NCBI RefSeq assembly: GCF_000226095.1 | Contig: NC_016476.1 | Coordinates: 3,038,001 to 3,102,000 of the forward strand | Length of the DNA: 64,000 bases | Direction: 5' to 3' | From: Thermothelomyces thermophilus ATCC 42464 | Taxonomy: Eukaryota > Ascomycota > Sordariomycetes > Sordariales > Chaetomiaceae | Shown: in pieces, positions 33,852-44,565 of the stretch | Position numbering within the stretch: position 1 is the stretch's first letter | Layout of the letters: each line of letters begins with the position of its first letter | Notes under the pieces: generated by a model | The model's database searches: none | What the model was told of the DNA's origin: nothing | Seen by the model: only the letters and a program-made list of their open reading frames with translations | Position numbers and translations under genes: made by a program

Positions 33852-35072
33852 TCAAATCGTGTTTCCGCCCCTTGATGCCCTCTGTTGCCTAATGGCCGTG
33901 CTGCTAATCTTGGCCGCGTAGTTTTCCGTCCTCGTGGGCTCATCCGACACCTCTTCGGCATCAAGCACATCGACTTCAAAGACGTCGAGCGCATGCCAAC
34001 CTTTCTCGAGCCGCTTTTCATTGACAGCTTGCCCGCCGGATCTTGTCTCGCCCGACACGACGAGCGCCTGGATCTCCTCGATCGTGATGGTTGGACCAAA
34101 AGCATCTTGAATTCGTACGCAGTGAACCTGGATGGTGCCGTCCCGAAAGGTAGCTTGAAAATCGCCGTCCTTCTCCTCGATTTGCGCGCTTGTGCCGTCC
34201 TTCCATCCCCGCGGGGAAAGCTCCAGCAGCTGCGATAAAAATAGGATAACGTTCCGTGCTCGTTGCTCCCAGCTCTGTACGTAGTCGGCAAATTTCTTGT
34301 TCTTCAACATCTCGTCGCCGGTGATGCCGATAATGTACCGGCAGGGTGGCGAAGGGTCGCCCCTCCGAGGAACTTGAAGCAGGAGGGCGCCGGCAGTGAG
34401 AAGTAGTTTGTGTCCCGGGTGCAGATAATCAAACGTCCCACCCAGGCACACCGTGGGGTAGGTCGGTGTCTGCGCGGGCAAACCCCCCGGCTCCCTCTTG
34501 GCAACGTTCATTGTCAGACCGCCCTCCACCGGAACGAGCTGCGACTGGAGCAGGTTCTGTCTTCCTTCGGCCAGCTTAAGATAGGTCTGAGAAACCTGGT
34601 ACCCGAGCTCGCTTCTGACAGTGAAGATGAAGTTCCATGGGAAGTAAGCCGAGGCAAAAGTGGCCATATCAACGATGACGGTGTTGTTGGGCTCAATGGC
34701 AGGGCGGAAGTCGTCGGGGTAGCGCTTGTTGCGGTCGTCGTCGATCAAAATGACCGTCGAGTCGACCGAGCCGGGGCCACCATCCATCTCGGTGTCGATC
34801 GAGAACTGGGCGCAGAGGATTGAAATAAGGCTGTAAACACCAGCGATGAGGTTCTGAACTTCCGACCAGGAAAAGGTCTTGGAATGGAGAAATTGCCCGC
34901 GAAGTACGGGATATACGATGGCGACGACAAGCCTAGCCGCACCCGTTGGCCGCCTTGCCTTTAAAAGTGCGGACTGGATGGAAGGTCGGTATGCGGCGTT
35001 GAGCGAGTCACGGGTGAGGGGATCGGGAGGAGATGGGAGTAAAAGAAGCGACGGGTAGTCGTTTTCGCCCAT
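33852..35072 (-). CDS. CAB4: Phosphopantetheine adenylyltransferase (coenzyme A synthesis)
   Basis: A single exon of 406 aa. The nucleotidyltransferase core begins at about residue 208 with CLGGTFDYLHPGHKLLLT, including the HxGH motif at 218-221, and ends with ISSTAIR, the second nucleotide-binding motif. The region before it (ARLVVAIVYPV, WSEVQNLIAGVY, TVILIDDD) is the N-terminal extension of the fungal enzyme. It adds AMP to 4'-phosphopantetheine to give dephospho-CoA, the fourth step from pantothenate; in yeast this is Cab4 in the CoA-synthesising protein complex. The dephospho-CoA kinase domain is absent, as in fungi, where Cab5 is separate. ATG at 35072 is used because the frame upstream to 35195 starts only with GTG. 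Confidence 0.92.
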   Translation of the reverse strand: MGENDYPSLLLLPSPPDPLTRDSLNAAYRPSIQSALLKARRPTGAARLVVAIVYPVLRGQFLHSKTFSWSEVQNLIAGVYSLISILCAQFSIDTEMDGGPGSVDSTVILIDDDRNKRYPDDFRPAIEPNNTVIVDMATFASAYFPWNFIFTVRSELGYQVSQTYLKLAEGRQNLLQSQLVPVEGGLTMNVAKREPGGLPAQTPTYPTVCLGGTFDYLHPGHKLLLTAGALLLQVPRRGDPSPPCRYIIGITGDEMLKNKKFADYVQSWEQRARNVILFLSQLLELSPRGWKDGTSAQIEEKDGDFQATFRDGTIQVHCVRIQDAFGPTITIEEIQALVVSGETRSGGQAVNEKRLEKGWHALDVFEVDVLDAEEVSDEPTRTENYAAKISSTAIRQQRASRGGNTI

Positions 35073-36212
35073 GGTGGAGTTGTTCCTGGCCGAGATCGAA
35101 GGATAGCAGGACGGTAGCCACAAGTCGCTTGAATTTGTTGTATTTATGTTTGAGGAAGTCGTTCGAGCGCTTTTGTATCTGGGGCCCGTGACCACTCCGA
35201 TTGATGATCAGGTAGACGTAGCTGTTCACGACAGCGTAGAAGAGGCCGAGATCGCTAAGTTTGCGTGTTGTCACAAGCTGAACGGTGAGTCCAAATATGC
35301 GGTCACGCAATGATGGAAGTTGCTTGCTTTGATGAGATAGGTTGCTGCCAGACGTTGAGATGGTGACCTGATAGGATGAGGGGCGGCTCGGTTAGAGGGA
35401 CTGTACGGTAATTAATCCGCACACACCTAGGTACCTTACATACCTGACCTCCTACCCACCTGAACTTGTATGTTTGTACATACCTTAAGATGAGCGCGAT
35501 CCTCACTTCAGATCATGCTTAAAGCTCGGAACCCTGCAGATTTGCTACCAAGCTGGGTACAGAAGAACTTATCAAGCTTTATACTCAGCAATTGCACCAA
35601 AAGAGTTTCGTATCCTACCTCCTGTACGGATTTATGCATCCGCGCAGAAGAGTAAGGTACCTACTTGAGGTTCTGCTATCTCTCAAGGCTCGCTCGCGTT
35701 GAGGGGTGAATGCGGGGCCTCGGCTGGGTACCGGGTTGGAGTTTAGTTACGCAGGATGAAGTACGGACTACGGAGTAGTTCGTCCCTCTTTGCCTGAGCG
35801 CCTTTGTTGTGTGGAGCACGTACGGATCAGTACACAGGTACCTACCGTTCTAGACAACCAATCATAGATTCCTGTTCTACCCCGCACCACGAACCGCTTG
35901 GCGGCTGCCCATGCAGTCAGTGTGTACGGAGTATGGATATTGGGTTGCGAGAGGGGAGTGTTTGGAGCTCACATCGCTTGCTTCCTCTCACGCATCCCGT
36001 GTCGCACACTTCCTTCGAAGCCGCCATTGCTGCCACCGGGCTCTCGTGCCCATCGGCATTCTCCCCTGCGGCTAGACCCGGCATTCTTTCTGCACATCGC
36101 CTTGCCGGGCATTACACCCATCGAGCGACGTTAGGCGTCTCTGTGGCGCAGTGGCCCCGGTCCCGGTTTTCGCGATCCCTGATATTCGGCTCCGGGTTGT
36201 CGATCTGTCGCA
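35073..36212. promoter_or_regulatory. Divergent spacer between CAB4 and DCAF7
   Basis: 1.14 kb between divergent starts. It has copies of the spacer motif at about 35761-35779 and 35924-35936, and several ACCTAGGTACC/TACCTTAC words near 35425-35490. Open frames (up to 157 codons) have no motif. Confidence 0.4.
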
Positions 36213-38263
36213 ATGAATCAACAGCCGCAATACCAACCGCCGCGGCGGACAGGCACTTTTTCGTCTCAACACGATGAGATGCACATGCCGCAGGGCATGA
36301 CGGGCCACCAGAGCCATCAGGGTCACCAAGGCCACCAAGGACACCAAGGACACCAAGGACAGCAGCAAATGTCGCCCCGCGACTACTCGACCGGCGCCCC
36401 GCACATCAAGCTCGACCAGGCGCCCCCGAACCTGCCCCAAGTGCCCGGCTATCAAGGCCCCGGCAGCGTGCCAAATGTGTTGCAGCCCGGCGGATTGGGC
36501 TCCCGACAACCCACCGTCCCCTCCAACACCGCTCCGACCCTTCCCAGCATGCAGCAGCAGTCGGACTACCAGTCGCACCAGAGCCAGCCATCAAGCAAGC
36601 ACACCTCGATGAATCTGTCACATTCCTACACTCGCTCGAGCCCCTCCGGGCCCTACGAATCTGGAGGGTCCGGCTACGTACCATACACACCGACGACCCC
36701 CGGCGGCAGCGCTTCCTCCTCACAGTACATGTCGCCCACCGAGCCAAAGTACAACACATCCTCAAACTCTCAGCGTGTCCCCAACACGCCACTCGGGCTC
36801 GCCGATATCCGTCCCCGTGCTGACTCGAGCCTCTCGGATGGCTTGCCCGGCACCCCCGGGTCCGAGCCAGCAAGCGCGCAGTCGCGAACTAGCAATTACA
36901 TGGCCCCCTGGGCACTCTATGCCTTTGACTGGTGCAAGTGGGCTCCCCAGGGCAACAGCGCCGGCAAGCTTGCCATTGGTAGCTATTTGGAAGACGGCCA
37001 TAACTACGTGAGTAGCCCGGCTCGGCCGGCACTGACAGGACCCATCTTTTCTAACACGACGTGCCAGATACAAATCCTCGACGCCCAGCTCATTCCCACG
37101 CCGTCCGACGTCTACGTTCCTGGGGGTTCTAAGTGGTCGATGGACTTCACAAAAATTGCCGAAGCGACACACTCATACCCCGTCACCCGCCTGCTGTGGG
37201 AGCCGCCGTCGTCACAGAAGCAGTCTACAGACTTGTTGGCCACCTCGGGAGACCACCTCCGGCTCTGGTCGCTTCCCTCCGATACCCAACAGCCTACGCC
37301 TGGTTCATCCATCACGTCGAGGAACGGCCGCGACCCGCCAGTCACCAAGCTTACCCCCCTAGCTCTCTTATCAAACTCCAAAACCCCCGACCATACCGCG
37401 CCGCTCACCTCGCTGGACTGGAACACCGTCAACCCGAGCTTGATCATTACCTCGAGCATAGACACGACATGCACAATCTGGGATATCCCCTCTCTCACGG
37501 CAAAGACACAGCTGATCGCTCATGACAAGGAAGTTTACGATGTGCGGTTCTGCGCCCAGAGCACCGACGTCTTCGTCAGCTGTGGCCAAGACGGCAGCGT
37601 GCGGATGTTTGACCTTCGCAGCCTGGAACACAGCACCATCATCTACGAGCCCACAGGCAAAGAAGACAGAGGTATATCTCGAACTACTCCGTGCCACCCC
37701 CATTTTCCTCCATGCCAGATTCTGACCGCACACCTCACACCTTCACAGACTCCAACGGTGGCCGTATAAGCCCGACCCTAGCCCAGCAAACCCTCTCGCA
37801 CCCGCCACCCCTCCTCCGCCTCGCAACATCCCCACACGACCAACATCTCCTGGCCACATTCGCCTGCGACTCCAACGTGATCCGCATCCTCGATGTCCGC
37901 CAGCCGGGCCAGGCCCTTCTCGAGCTCCGCGGCCACGGCGGTCCCGTCAACTGTGTCGAATGGTCGCCCCTGCGCCGCGGCACGCTCGCGTCTGGCGCCG
38001 ACGATTGCCAGGTACTGATCTGGGACCTAATGAGCCACAACAACCCACAAATTTCTGGGAGTGGGGGAGCTGGGCCGAACGGAGTCTCTGGACACGGTGC
38101 GCCCGGTGCGGGTGGTGATCATGTGCGGAGTCCCGTGAGCGGTTGGCAGTGTGAGTACGAGATATGCAATCTCGGATGGGTGCCGCGCCTGGCATCGGGA
38201 GGAGAGTATGGCGAGTGGTTGGGCGTTAGCGCTGGGCGAGGCATCTGGGGTGTTCGGCTATGA
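36213..38263 (+). CDS. WD40 adaptor DCAF7/WDR68 (AN11/TTG1 family)
   Basis: Exons 36213-37007, 37068-37671 and 37749-38263 join in phase to 637 aa. Residues 1-225 are a disordered Gln/Ser/Pro-rich extension with a short tandem QGH repeat (36322-36360). From NYMAPWALYAFDWCKW onward the DCAF7 beta-propeller follows, including SIDTTCTIWDIP, VSCGQDGSVRMFDLR, RILDVRQPGQALLELRGH and SGADDCQVLIWDL. The animal and plant family members are about 340 aa and the long N-terminal part is a fungal addition. DCAF7 proteins are scaffolds that bind DYRK-type kinases and CUL4-DDB1 ubiquitin ligase. The first intron (60 nt) is a stop-free multiple of three, so it could be missed; removing it joins DGHNY to IQILDAQL, a conserved strand pair. 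Confidence 0.93.
36322..36360 (+). repeat. 9-nt coding tandem repeat in DCAF7
   Basis: Four to five near copies of CACCAAGGA-type units code the (QGH)n stretch of the disordered N-terminus. Copy number is likely to vary between strains (inference). Confidence 0.8.
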
Positions 38264-39101
38264 TGGGTTTCGGGGGTTGACTGATTGAAACATGGGAAGG
38301 GCGGTGGTTATACCGTATGAAACAGAAAGACCGATGAGGGGGAAAGAGACCTGAAGGCGCGAGAGAAGAGGCCCAAGGAGGAGCGCAATCGTATATCCAT
38401 ACCCCCTCATCTCTTCGCGCAACCAACACCCTTATCTTGCTGCTTGTCTGCTACCTGCAGAAGAACGAGGGTATAGCGTCAAGCAGCATTTAGCTTGGAA
38501 AACGTACGCGCTTCTGGGAAGCTTGAGGCAGGTCCAGTCAAGCGAGTGTGGTGATGGGCTCGTCTCTATGGTCGCTTCCTGACCGGGCACGGTTGCACAA
38601 GCGGAAAAAAAAAAATTTGCCTGGTTACGATTTGCCTTGTTTGCGGCGCGCGTGGTTGTAGCGGGTGGGCATTTTCTTTTGCGATTGCATCTCAAGATGT
38701 TTGGGTAACGAGGTCGCATTGACGGGCTGGTGTTAAAAAGATAGATGCCATTGGGGTTGTTTTGATTTGGGGGAGAAAGGTGTGGAGATGTGGACGGTAA
38801 GGTAGTATGCATGCTGCTACCCGCTGCTCTTCCTGTTACGAGGCTCAACGGAGTCTTGATCAGTGAATAGCAAGCCTTACTGCGGTTAGCTTGAGATCGG
38901 TGATGAGAAGCACACGCTCAATTGAACCAAGCCACGTTGTATCAACCCGGTTCCCTTGACCTCCACAAGTATGCATGTACCTGTATGTAGGTAGAAACTT
39001 GCTCGACTTCACGCTAGACCAAGCGCACTACGTGTACCATGCCAGCCACATCATTTCTCATTATGTCTCGTATCTAGGGCAGCGCCTATAGACCGACAAA
39101 T
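38264..39101. other. Convergent 3' spacer of DCAF7 and eEF1B
   Basis: 838 bases carrying both 3' UTRs. A minus-strand 138-codon frame (38848-38432) has no motif. A GTACCTGTATGTAGGTAG word lies near 38976. Confidence 0.45.
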
Positions 39102-40125
39102 TTAGAGCTTCTGCATGGCAGCGATATCGACGGACTGGACGTATTCGTCAAAGCCCTGGATCTCTTCGCTGAGCTCGTCGAGCGAGATCTTCTCGTCCTC
39201 AACGACCAGGTTGATCTGCAGCTTCTTGATACCGAAGCCGACAGGGACCAACTTGGAGGCACCCCAGACCAGACCGTCCTTCTCGATACCGCGGACGGCA
39301 GCCTCCAAACCAACCATGTCGGTCTCGTCGTCTGTAAGAGAATCGCCAAGTCAGCGGGCCATGCGTCCAGCGGTCCAAAGAGCCCAAGGACAGAAGAAAA
39401 GAAAAAGGAACATACCCCAGGGCTTGACATCCATGGTCACAACCGACTTGGCGGCAACCTTGGGCTTGCTCTCCTTCTTCTTGCGGTACTCAGCCAGGCG
39501 CTCCTCGCGAATGCGGGCGGCCTCGGCGTCCTCCTCCTCGTCGCTGCCGAAGAGATCAATGTCCTCATCGCCCTCCTCAGCCTCCGGCGCCTTGGCGGGG
39601 TTCAGGGTGACCTCGGAGACCTCGGGGCCGTAGACGGTGTAGGGCTTGCTGGCATCGCCGGGCAGGGTCGGGAAGTCCTCCTCGTACGAGGCGATGTGCT
39701 TGTACCAGCGGGCCGCGTTAGGGTACTTGGCGGAGTCAGGGGCGCCGCTCAGGGCCTTGAAGGTGACGACATCAGCCTGCGAGGCCGAGTAGCTGTATTA
39801 TGCGAGGCGAGTCAGCTCGGGTGCGCCATTCAAAGAATGCGAGCACGGCCAAAGTAGAGACAGCTGCAGCGGAGGGTGGCTCAGGGATGCACACAGTGCT
39901 GGGTGTGTAATCATTTGCAGGTCTCGAGGCTGCTCAGCAACACGGACCATGGGGGCGGGGGAGCGGCAAAGAACACTGAGAGCGTGCATACCCGACGATG
40001 TAGGAGCGGGTGAGGAGCCAGTTGTCGAGCACTGCGAATTGTTAGCAGGAAGCAAGACGCGCGCACAGGCTAAGATATCACCTACCGGCAAGGCCGGCGT
40101 CGGTGAGGAGGTCGGTGAAGCCCAT
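39102..40125 (-). CDS. EFB1: Translation elongation factor eEF1B alpha subunit (EF-1 beta)
   Basis: Exons 40125-40086, 40031-39992, 39792-39416 and 39331-39102 join in phase to 228 aa. The first 75 residues form the GST-C-like domain ([13 protein letters not shown]). A central acidic stretch ([18 protein letters not shown]) is the conserved casein-kinase-rich linker. The C-terminal GDP-exchange domain reads [27 protein letters not shown], then ends DIAAMQKL, with the invariant penultimate Lys used for nucleotide exchange on eEF1A. The first three exons are short, a common layout for highly expressed fungal genes. Strong expression is expected. Confidence 0.96.
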
Positions 40126-40761
40126 CTTGAGTTGTTGTGTTATCGAGGAGAGGTCTCGGGATGGAGTTTGGCTGGAGAGGCAAGCTTGTTGTGGTTGGGA
40201 GGGGACGCAAGAGAGAGTTTGATAGCGGGGTAGAGAAAAAGATTTTGGTGTTCAGAGTCGGCTGCCCCGCAGCTTCTCGGGGCCTAGGGCAGAGATTGCG
40301 CTGGATGGTGGGGTCTGTTTAAGTGCCCCACTTCATTTACACGCCTCTCATCTGCGTTTCTACGTACAGTACAGTACATCAATGATAATCCGTACACATA
40401 TATGTTCCTTGCAGTCTCGGGGGTAGGCTCACATGTGGTCAAGAGGTTCAACTTGCAAGTCATTCGCATCCGAGAGGATTTTTATTGGCCGTGTTGTTTT
40501 CTGCTTCCTTCTCCTGGAGAGCAACACATACATATGACATGGTCCTTAATGTTTCCCCCGGGGGGGGGGGGGTTTGTTTGACTTGCGAGCGGCAGCACTG
40601 AGCCTTAAATGTTCAAGAGGTCTCCTCCTGCCCTTCCACAGCGAACTGGCAACACTGAATAAGCCAAGCGTACAATATGAGAAGGGGGCTTGTCTGCCGT
40701 AGCAGGACCTGCCAGCAACTGCAGTGCGCAGCTCTTCAGCGTCGAAATTGGGCAAACCACC
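40126..40761. other. Spacer: eEF1B promoter and TRAX 3' end
   Basis: 636 bases with CCCCC followed by a run of 13 G at 40560-40572 and a TACAGTACAGTACAT stretch near 40364. No gene is recognised. Confidence 0.45.
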
Positions 40762-41828
40762 TCACAGTCGTTCGACATCGTCATCCTGTCCCTGATCCCC
40801 CGCGCTCAGGTCCGGGATCCAACCCTTGGGTCGTTCGCTCCCCCGGATTATTCGATCATAACCCAACTTCTCCACCTTTTGCACTGACTGCCGCGTGACT
40901 TCAAGCTTCTTCTCCCATTGAAATCTGTTTCCAGGAGCCACGGGCAGCATTTCGAAAAAGGTCCCGAGCTCATGCATGTCCTGAACAATGGTGCGTGGCT
41001 CGTCGTCGCCGTCGGCCGCGTCGCTCTTTCCCCCAGCCATGGTGCCCGTCAGCGCGGTGGACGTGGTGGCGAAGCGCATCATCTCTCCTGTGAGGTCGAA
41101 GACCCCATACAAGTAGTCATCCTGGGTCAGGGAGAATGTGGGCGGCTCGGCTGTCGAAGCTGCTGACTTTTCGGTGGCTGTTCCTGTTGTGTCGCCGGCA
41201 TCGGCCATGACTTCGTCCTCCGGGGCTGCGCCCTTCCGGGTGAGGTCTTGAATTATGGGGTCGAGCTCTGCGTGGCTGATGAGGGTTCGTGTTTTTAGGT
41301 AGTGTGCGAAAGTAAGAGCTTCTACCAGCTCTTCGAGGCACATCAGTGAGCGCGAATACCGGTAACGGTTGATGCCCTGGATCTCAGGTGCGATGGAGGC
41401 GAGCAGCTTTGAGATCTCTGCCAGACGCGAGTCAACCTCAGACTGGATGTTAGCCGGAAGGTTACTCTCGATCTTCCGGACGCTGCCTAGGGGTAAGCGG
41501 AAGCCTCTGATAACAACTTCACTGTGAAGGTCAATGAGCAGATCTCTCCGTACCGTTGTAATGAGAAGATGCTGGCGTGGTGTCAGTTTCGATTTATTTT
41601 AGGGCACCCCACGCGGAAAATGAGGACACCTCACATTTTCTTGCTGAGCGCTGTGATGTCCCGCGATGCCTTCACAATGCGCTCCCGGCGGTCGTGGTGT
41701 TCATCGAGCTCATCGCGCAAACGTTCAAACATTGAAGTGTACGCATTTCTCACCACCTGCTTCGGGGCCTGCTTTGGCCCATCCCGTCGCTTTGCATTTC
41801 CGCTCCAATCGCGCTTGAAACCGGACAT
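40762..41828 (-). CDS. TRAX (translin-associated factor X), C3PO endonuclease subunit
   Basis: Exons 41828-41635, 41571-41554 (18 nt) and 41482-40762 join in phase to 310 aa. The all-helical translin fold starts RNAYTSMFERLRDELDEHHDRRERIVK. The microexon supplies IFSLQR, joined to VRKIESNLPANI. Later come LEELVEALTFAHYL and LYGVFDLTGEMMRFA, which hold the Glu and Asp residues that make TRAX the catalytic subunit; translin itself lacks them. In Neurospora the translin-TRAX complex is reported to trim pre-tRNA leaders; in animals C3PO removes the RISC passenger strand. A low-complexity insert (about 165-195) separates two helices. Intron 2 ends ggcag; other acceptors nearby either break phase or lose the LQRVRK join. 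Translin is not in this window. Confidence 0.9.
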
Positions 41829-42385
41829 GGTCAAAGACAAATGCTGTTATCGAGCTGCTAGTGCTGCTGGTTCCTCGGTGATGGCCTTGATTGTTTGGTT
41901 GTCCCCCATCCTCTTTTGAATCAGTGAATGATTGGCTGGGAGGAGGGGCTAAGCAGGCACCGTGCGCTAAAATGTTAAGGGGCTCGAACACTAAATGAGC
42001 AGGGGTCGATGTTGGCCTCGAACAACGTCAACAGGCGAGGGCACACCCCCAACTGCGAAGCTCTCCGACAGGTAGGCATTGATGCATAGGAGACGCAGGC
42101 TCGAGGAAGGGCGTCAGAATTCCCACGTCTACAGAGGATTGGGATTCTTCAAGTTGGCATCATCTGAACACAGTCACGGCAAATGAGCCTCTGAAAGCGT
42201 GTCAACGACGGAGGCATCGTGGTGCAAGGTAGTGAGCCTTGAGCCTGTTCTCACTACCGAGCACCTGTTTACTGTACAGAGCTTCCCCCAGACAAGATCC
42301 TTCAGTTATTCAATTTTCTTTCTCTTATCTCTTTATTTCGAGTTTTCTTTTCTTTTGTTTCCAGCGCTCCTCCAGTCAAGGAAAA
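41829..42385. promoter_or_regulatory. Divergent promoter of TRAX and PIG-M
   Basis: 557 bases between divergent starts. A pyrimidine-rich stretch (TTTCTTTCTCTTATCTCTTT, near 42318-42360) precedes the PIG-M start, as often seen near fungal transcription starts. Confidence 0.4.
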
Positions 42386-43946
42386 ATGGCCGGACCTTCA
42401 AAGACAGCCCAAAGGGTGTCACCATCGGCAACGCCCGCCACACCCACCACCGCCTCCGGGCTCACCTCCCTCTTCGACCGCCCCAGCCTCCTCTACCTCG
42501 CGGCTTCACTACTCCGCGTAGTTTTCCTGCTATACGGTCTCTGGCAGGACGCCAACTCACCCGTCAAGTACACCGACATCGACTACCTCGTCTTCACCGA
42601 TGCCGCCCGCTTCGTCGCCCGCGGCCAAAGTCCCTATGAGCGGGAAACATACCGCTATACTCCCATTCTGGCATGGCTTCTCCTTCCTACAGCACACACC
42701 ACTGGAAATAGGCTGGTGAACGCTGCGCTGTTTAGCTCAGGCAAAGTACTCTTTGCCACCGCAGACCTGGTGGCCGGCTGGCTCCTGGAGCGTGTTCTCG
42801 CGAGATCCATGGACGGGGCTTCGGCGAGAAAGTTTGCATCCATATGGCTGCTAAACCCGATGGTGGCCACCATCAGCACGAGGGGCAGCTCGGAAGGCCT
42901 ACTGGGGGTGTTGGTGATGGCCCTACTCTCGGTAGTGCTAGCAAGACGGATCACTCTAGCAGGGCTGCTACTAGGCTTCAGCGTGCATTTCAAGATATAC
43001 CCCTTCATCTACGCCCCCGCGATCGTATGGTGGATGGACGCCGACAAGTTGCGGACCTCGGGGTCTGGCAGCAAATCCTCAAGGGAGACATCGCCTCTCA
43101 ACAAATTGCTCGCTTTCATCACGCCGGCCAGGCTCCGGCTAGCATTTACCAGCCTGGCTACGTTTCTAGCGCTTAACGTGGCAATGTACACTCTGTAAGC
43201 TCTCCTCGCCCTAATGCTTTATCTCTCCCTTGAACTAACCCCCCCGTCCCTCCTCCCCGCCCCAGCTACGGGCCCCCCTTCCTCCAGCACACATACCTCC
43301 ACCACGTAACCCGCATCGACCACCGTCACAACTTCAGCCCATACAACACCCAACTCTACCTCGCCTCCGCCGCCGCAGCTTCGTCTTCTTCCCCCTCTTC
43401 CTCCCCTTCCTCCATCCCCTCTTACCGTTCGTCTGCTCCCTCCCTTGGGATTGAATCCATCGCCTTCCTCCCCCAACTCACCCTCTCATGCGTCGTGATC
43501 CCGGTCGCGCTCGCCAAGCGGGATCTGCCCTCCGCCATGCTCGCCCAGACTTTTGCCTTTGTCACGTTCAACAAGGTCTGCACCAGCCAGGTACGTCCAG
43601 CAGCCTCCTTTTACCCCCCCACCCCCCCGCGGTCTTTCCATCCTGGCACAATCTCGCTGACGGGAAGGGTGACGGACAGTACTTTCTCTGGTACATGGTC
43701 CTGCTCCCGCTCTATCTCCCGCGTTCGTCCTTCCTCCGAGATAAGCGGCTAGGGCTTGTTACGCTGGCCCTGTGGGTAGTCGCTCAGGCGGCGTGGTTGC
43801 AGCAGGGCTACGAGCTGGAGTTTCTGGGGCGCAGCGCCTTCTTGCCAGGGCTGTGGCTTGCATCCCTTGGCTTCTTCTTGGTGAACTGCTGGATATTGGG
43901 GGTAATCATCACAGATGCTGGAAGTGGTTCAAAGGCGGTTGTCTAG
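42386..43946 (+). CDS. GPI14: GPI mannosyltransferase 1 (PIG-M / GPI14)
   Basis: Exons 42386-43194, 43266-43590 and 43680-43946 join in phase to 466 aa. A short Ser/Thr-rich N-terminus leads to the first membrane helix and then YTDIDYLVFTDAA, whose DID (about 64-66) is the lumenal DxD motif needed for dolichol-phosphate-mannose use. The family blocks RYTPILAWLLLP, IWLLNPMVATISTRGSSE and HFKIYPFIYAPAI follow, with about ten membrane helices. It adds the first mannose to glucosaminyl-PI in the ER lumen, with Pbn1/PIG-X as partner. A Ser-rich insert near residues 300-320 is a local expansion. The last exon codes the usual YFLWYMVLLPL segment. Confidence 0.94.
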
Positions 43947-44565
43947 GTAGGGTCGCGCGGCGAGGCGTAGTGCGGCGGAGGAGAGAGTTGATGAAGTGTA
44001 CGAGAGAGGAATATGGAAGAGTATATACCAGACTCGGCACGCTACCGACACCCCTTTTTGTACGCACGACAAGATTCAAACGGAAGCTTCTCAGTTTGCT
44101 AGGTACTGAAGCCCAAGAGCAAACCCCAAGTTGCCCCCCACATCGCCATGCAGGTGTCCTCCTTTCGAGCGCCCAGCACCTGTTCCAAAACACCTGCCCT
44201 GCCGCCTCGGGTATCTAGGTACCCTCCAGAGTGAAAGGCCCACTCAACTGCTGGATTATCATCCGCGCCAGGCTCCCCCAAACTCGCATGACCTCAACAC
44301 AGATCGATAACGCCATTCCCCAATTTCAAGAGTGACAAGCAGATACGAAAACCATCTGGGCCAGCCGTAGCACAAAAATTTCAAACCCAGAACGCCCCCA
44401 TCTATCATCGCTTTCCATACCGCCGACAACACGCACAACCAACAAGGGAATGACAGTGGGAAATTAGAGCCCCGATAGTAATGTACTGTTGTCCATCACG
44501 TTGGGCATCAGATCCTGCATGGCCTCGGAGAGACCTTCGGGCCGCGGCCGGTGTCAAGGCCACCC
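43947..44565. other. Convergent 3' spacer of PIG-M and the F-box gene
   Basis: 619 bases holding both 3' UTRs. Frames of up to 148 codons overlap the PIG-M end and have no motif. Nothing else is seen. Confidence 0.45.

Noticed and set aside
17331-43946. PIG-S and PIG-M as a GPI-anchor gene cluster
   Set aside because: They are 25 kb and about ten genes apart with unrelated loci between them; chance linkage is sufficient.
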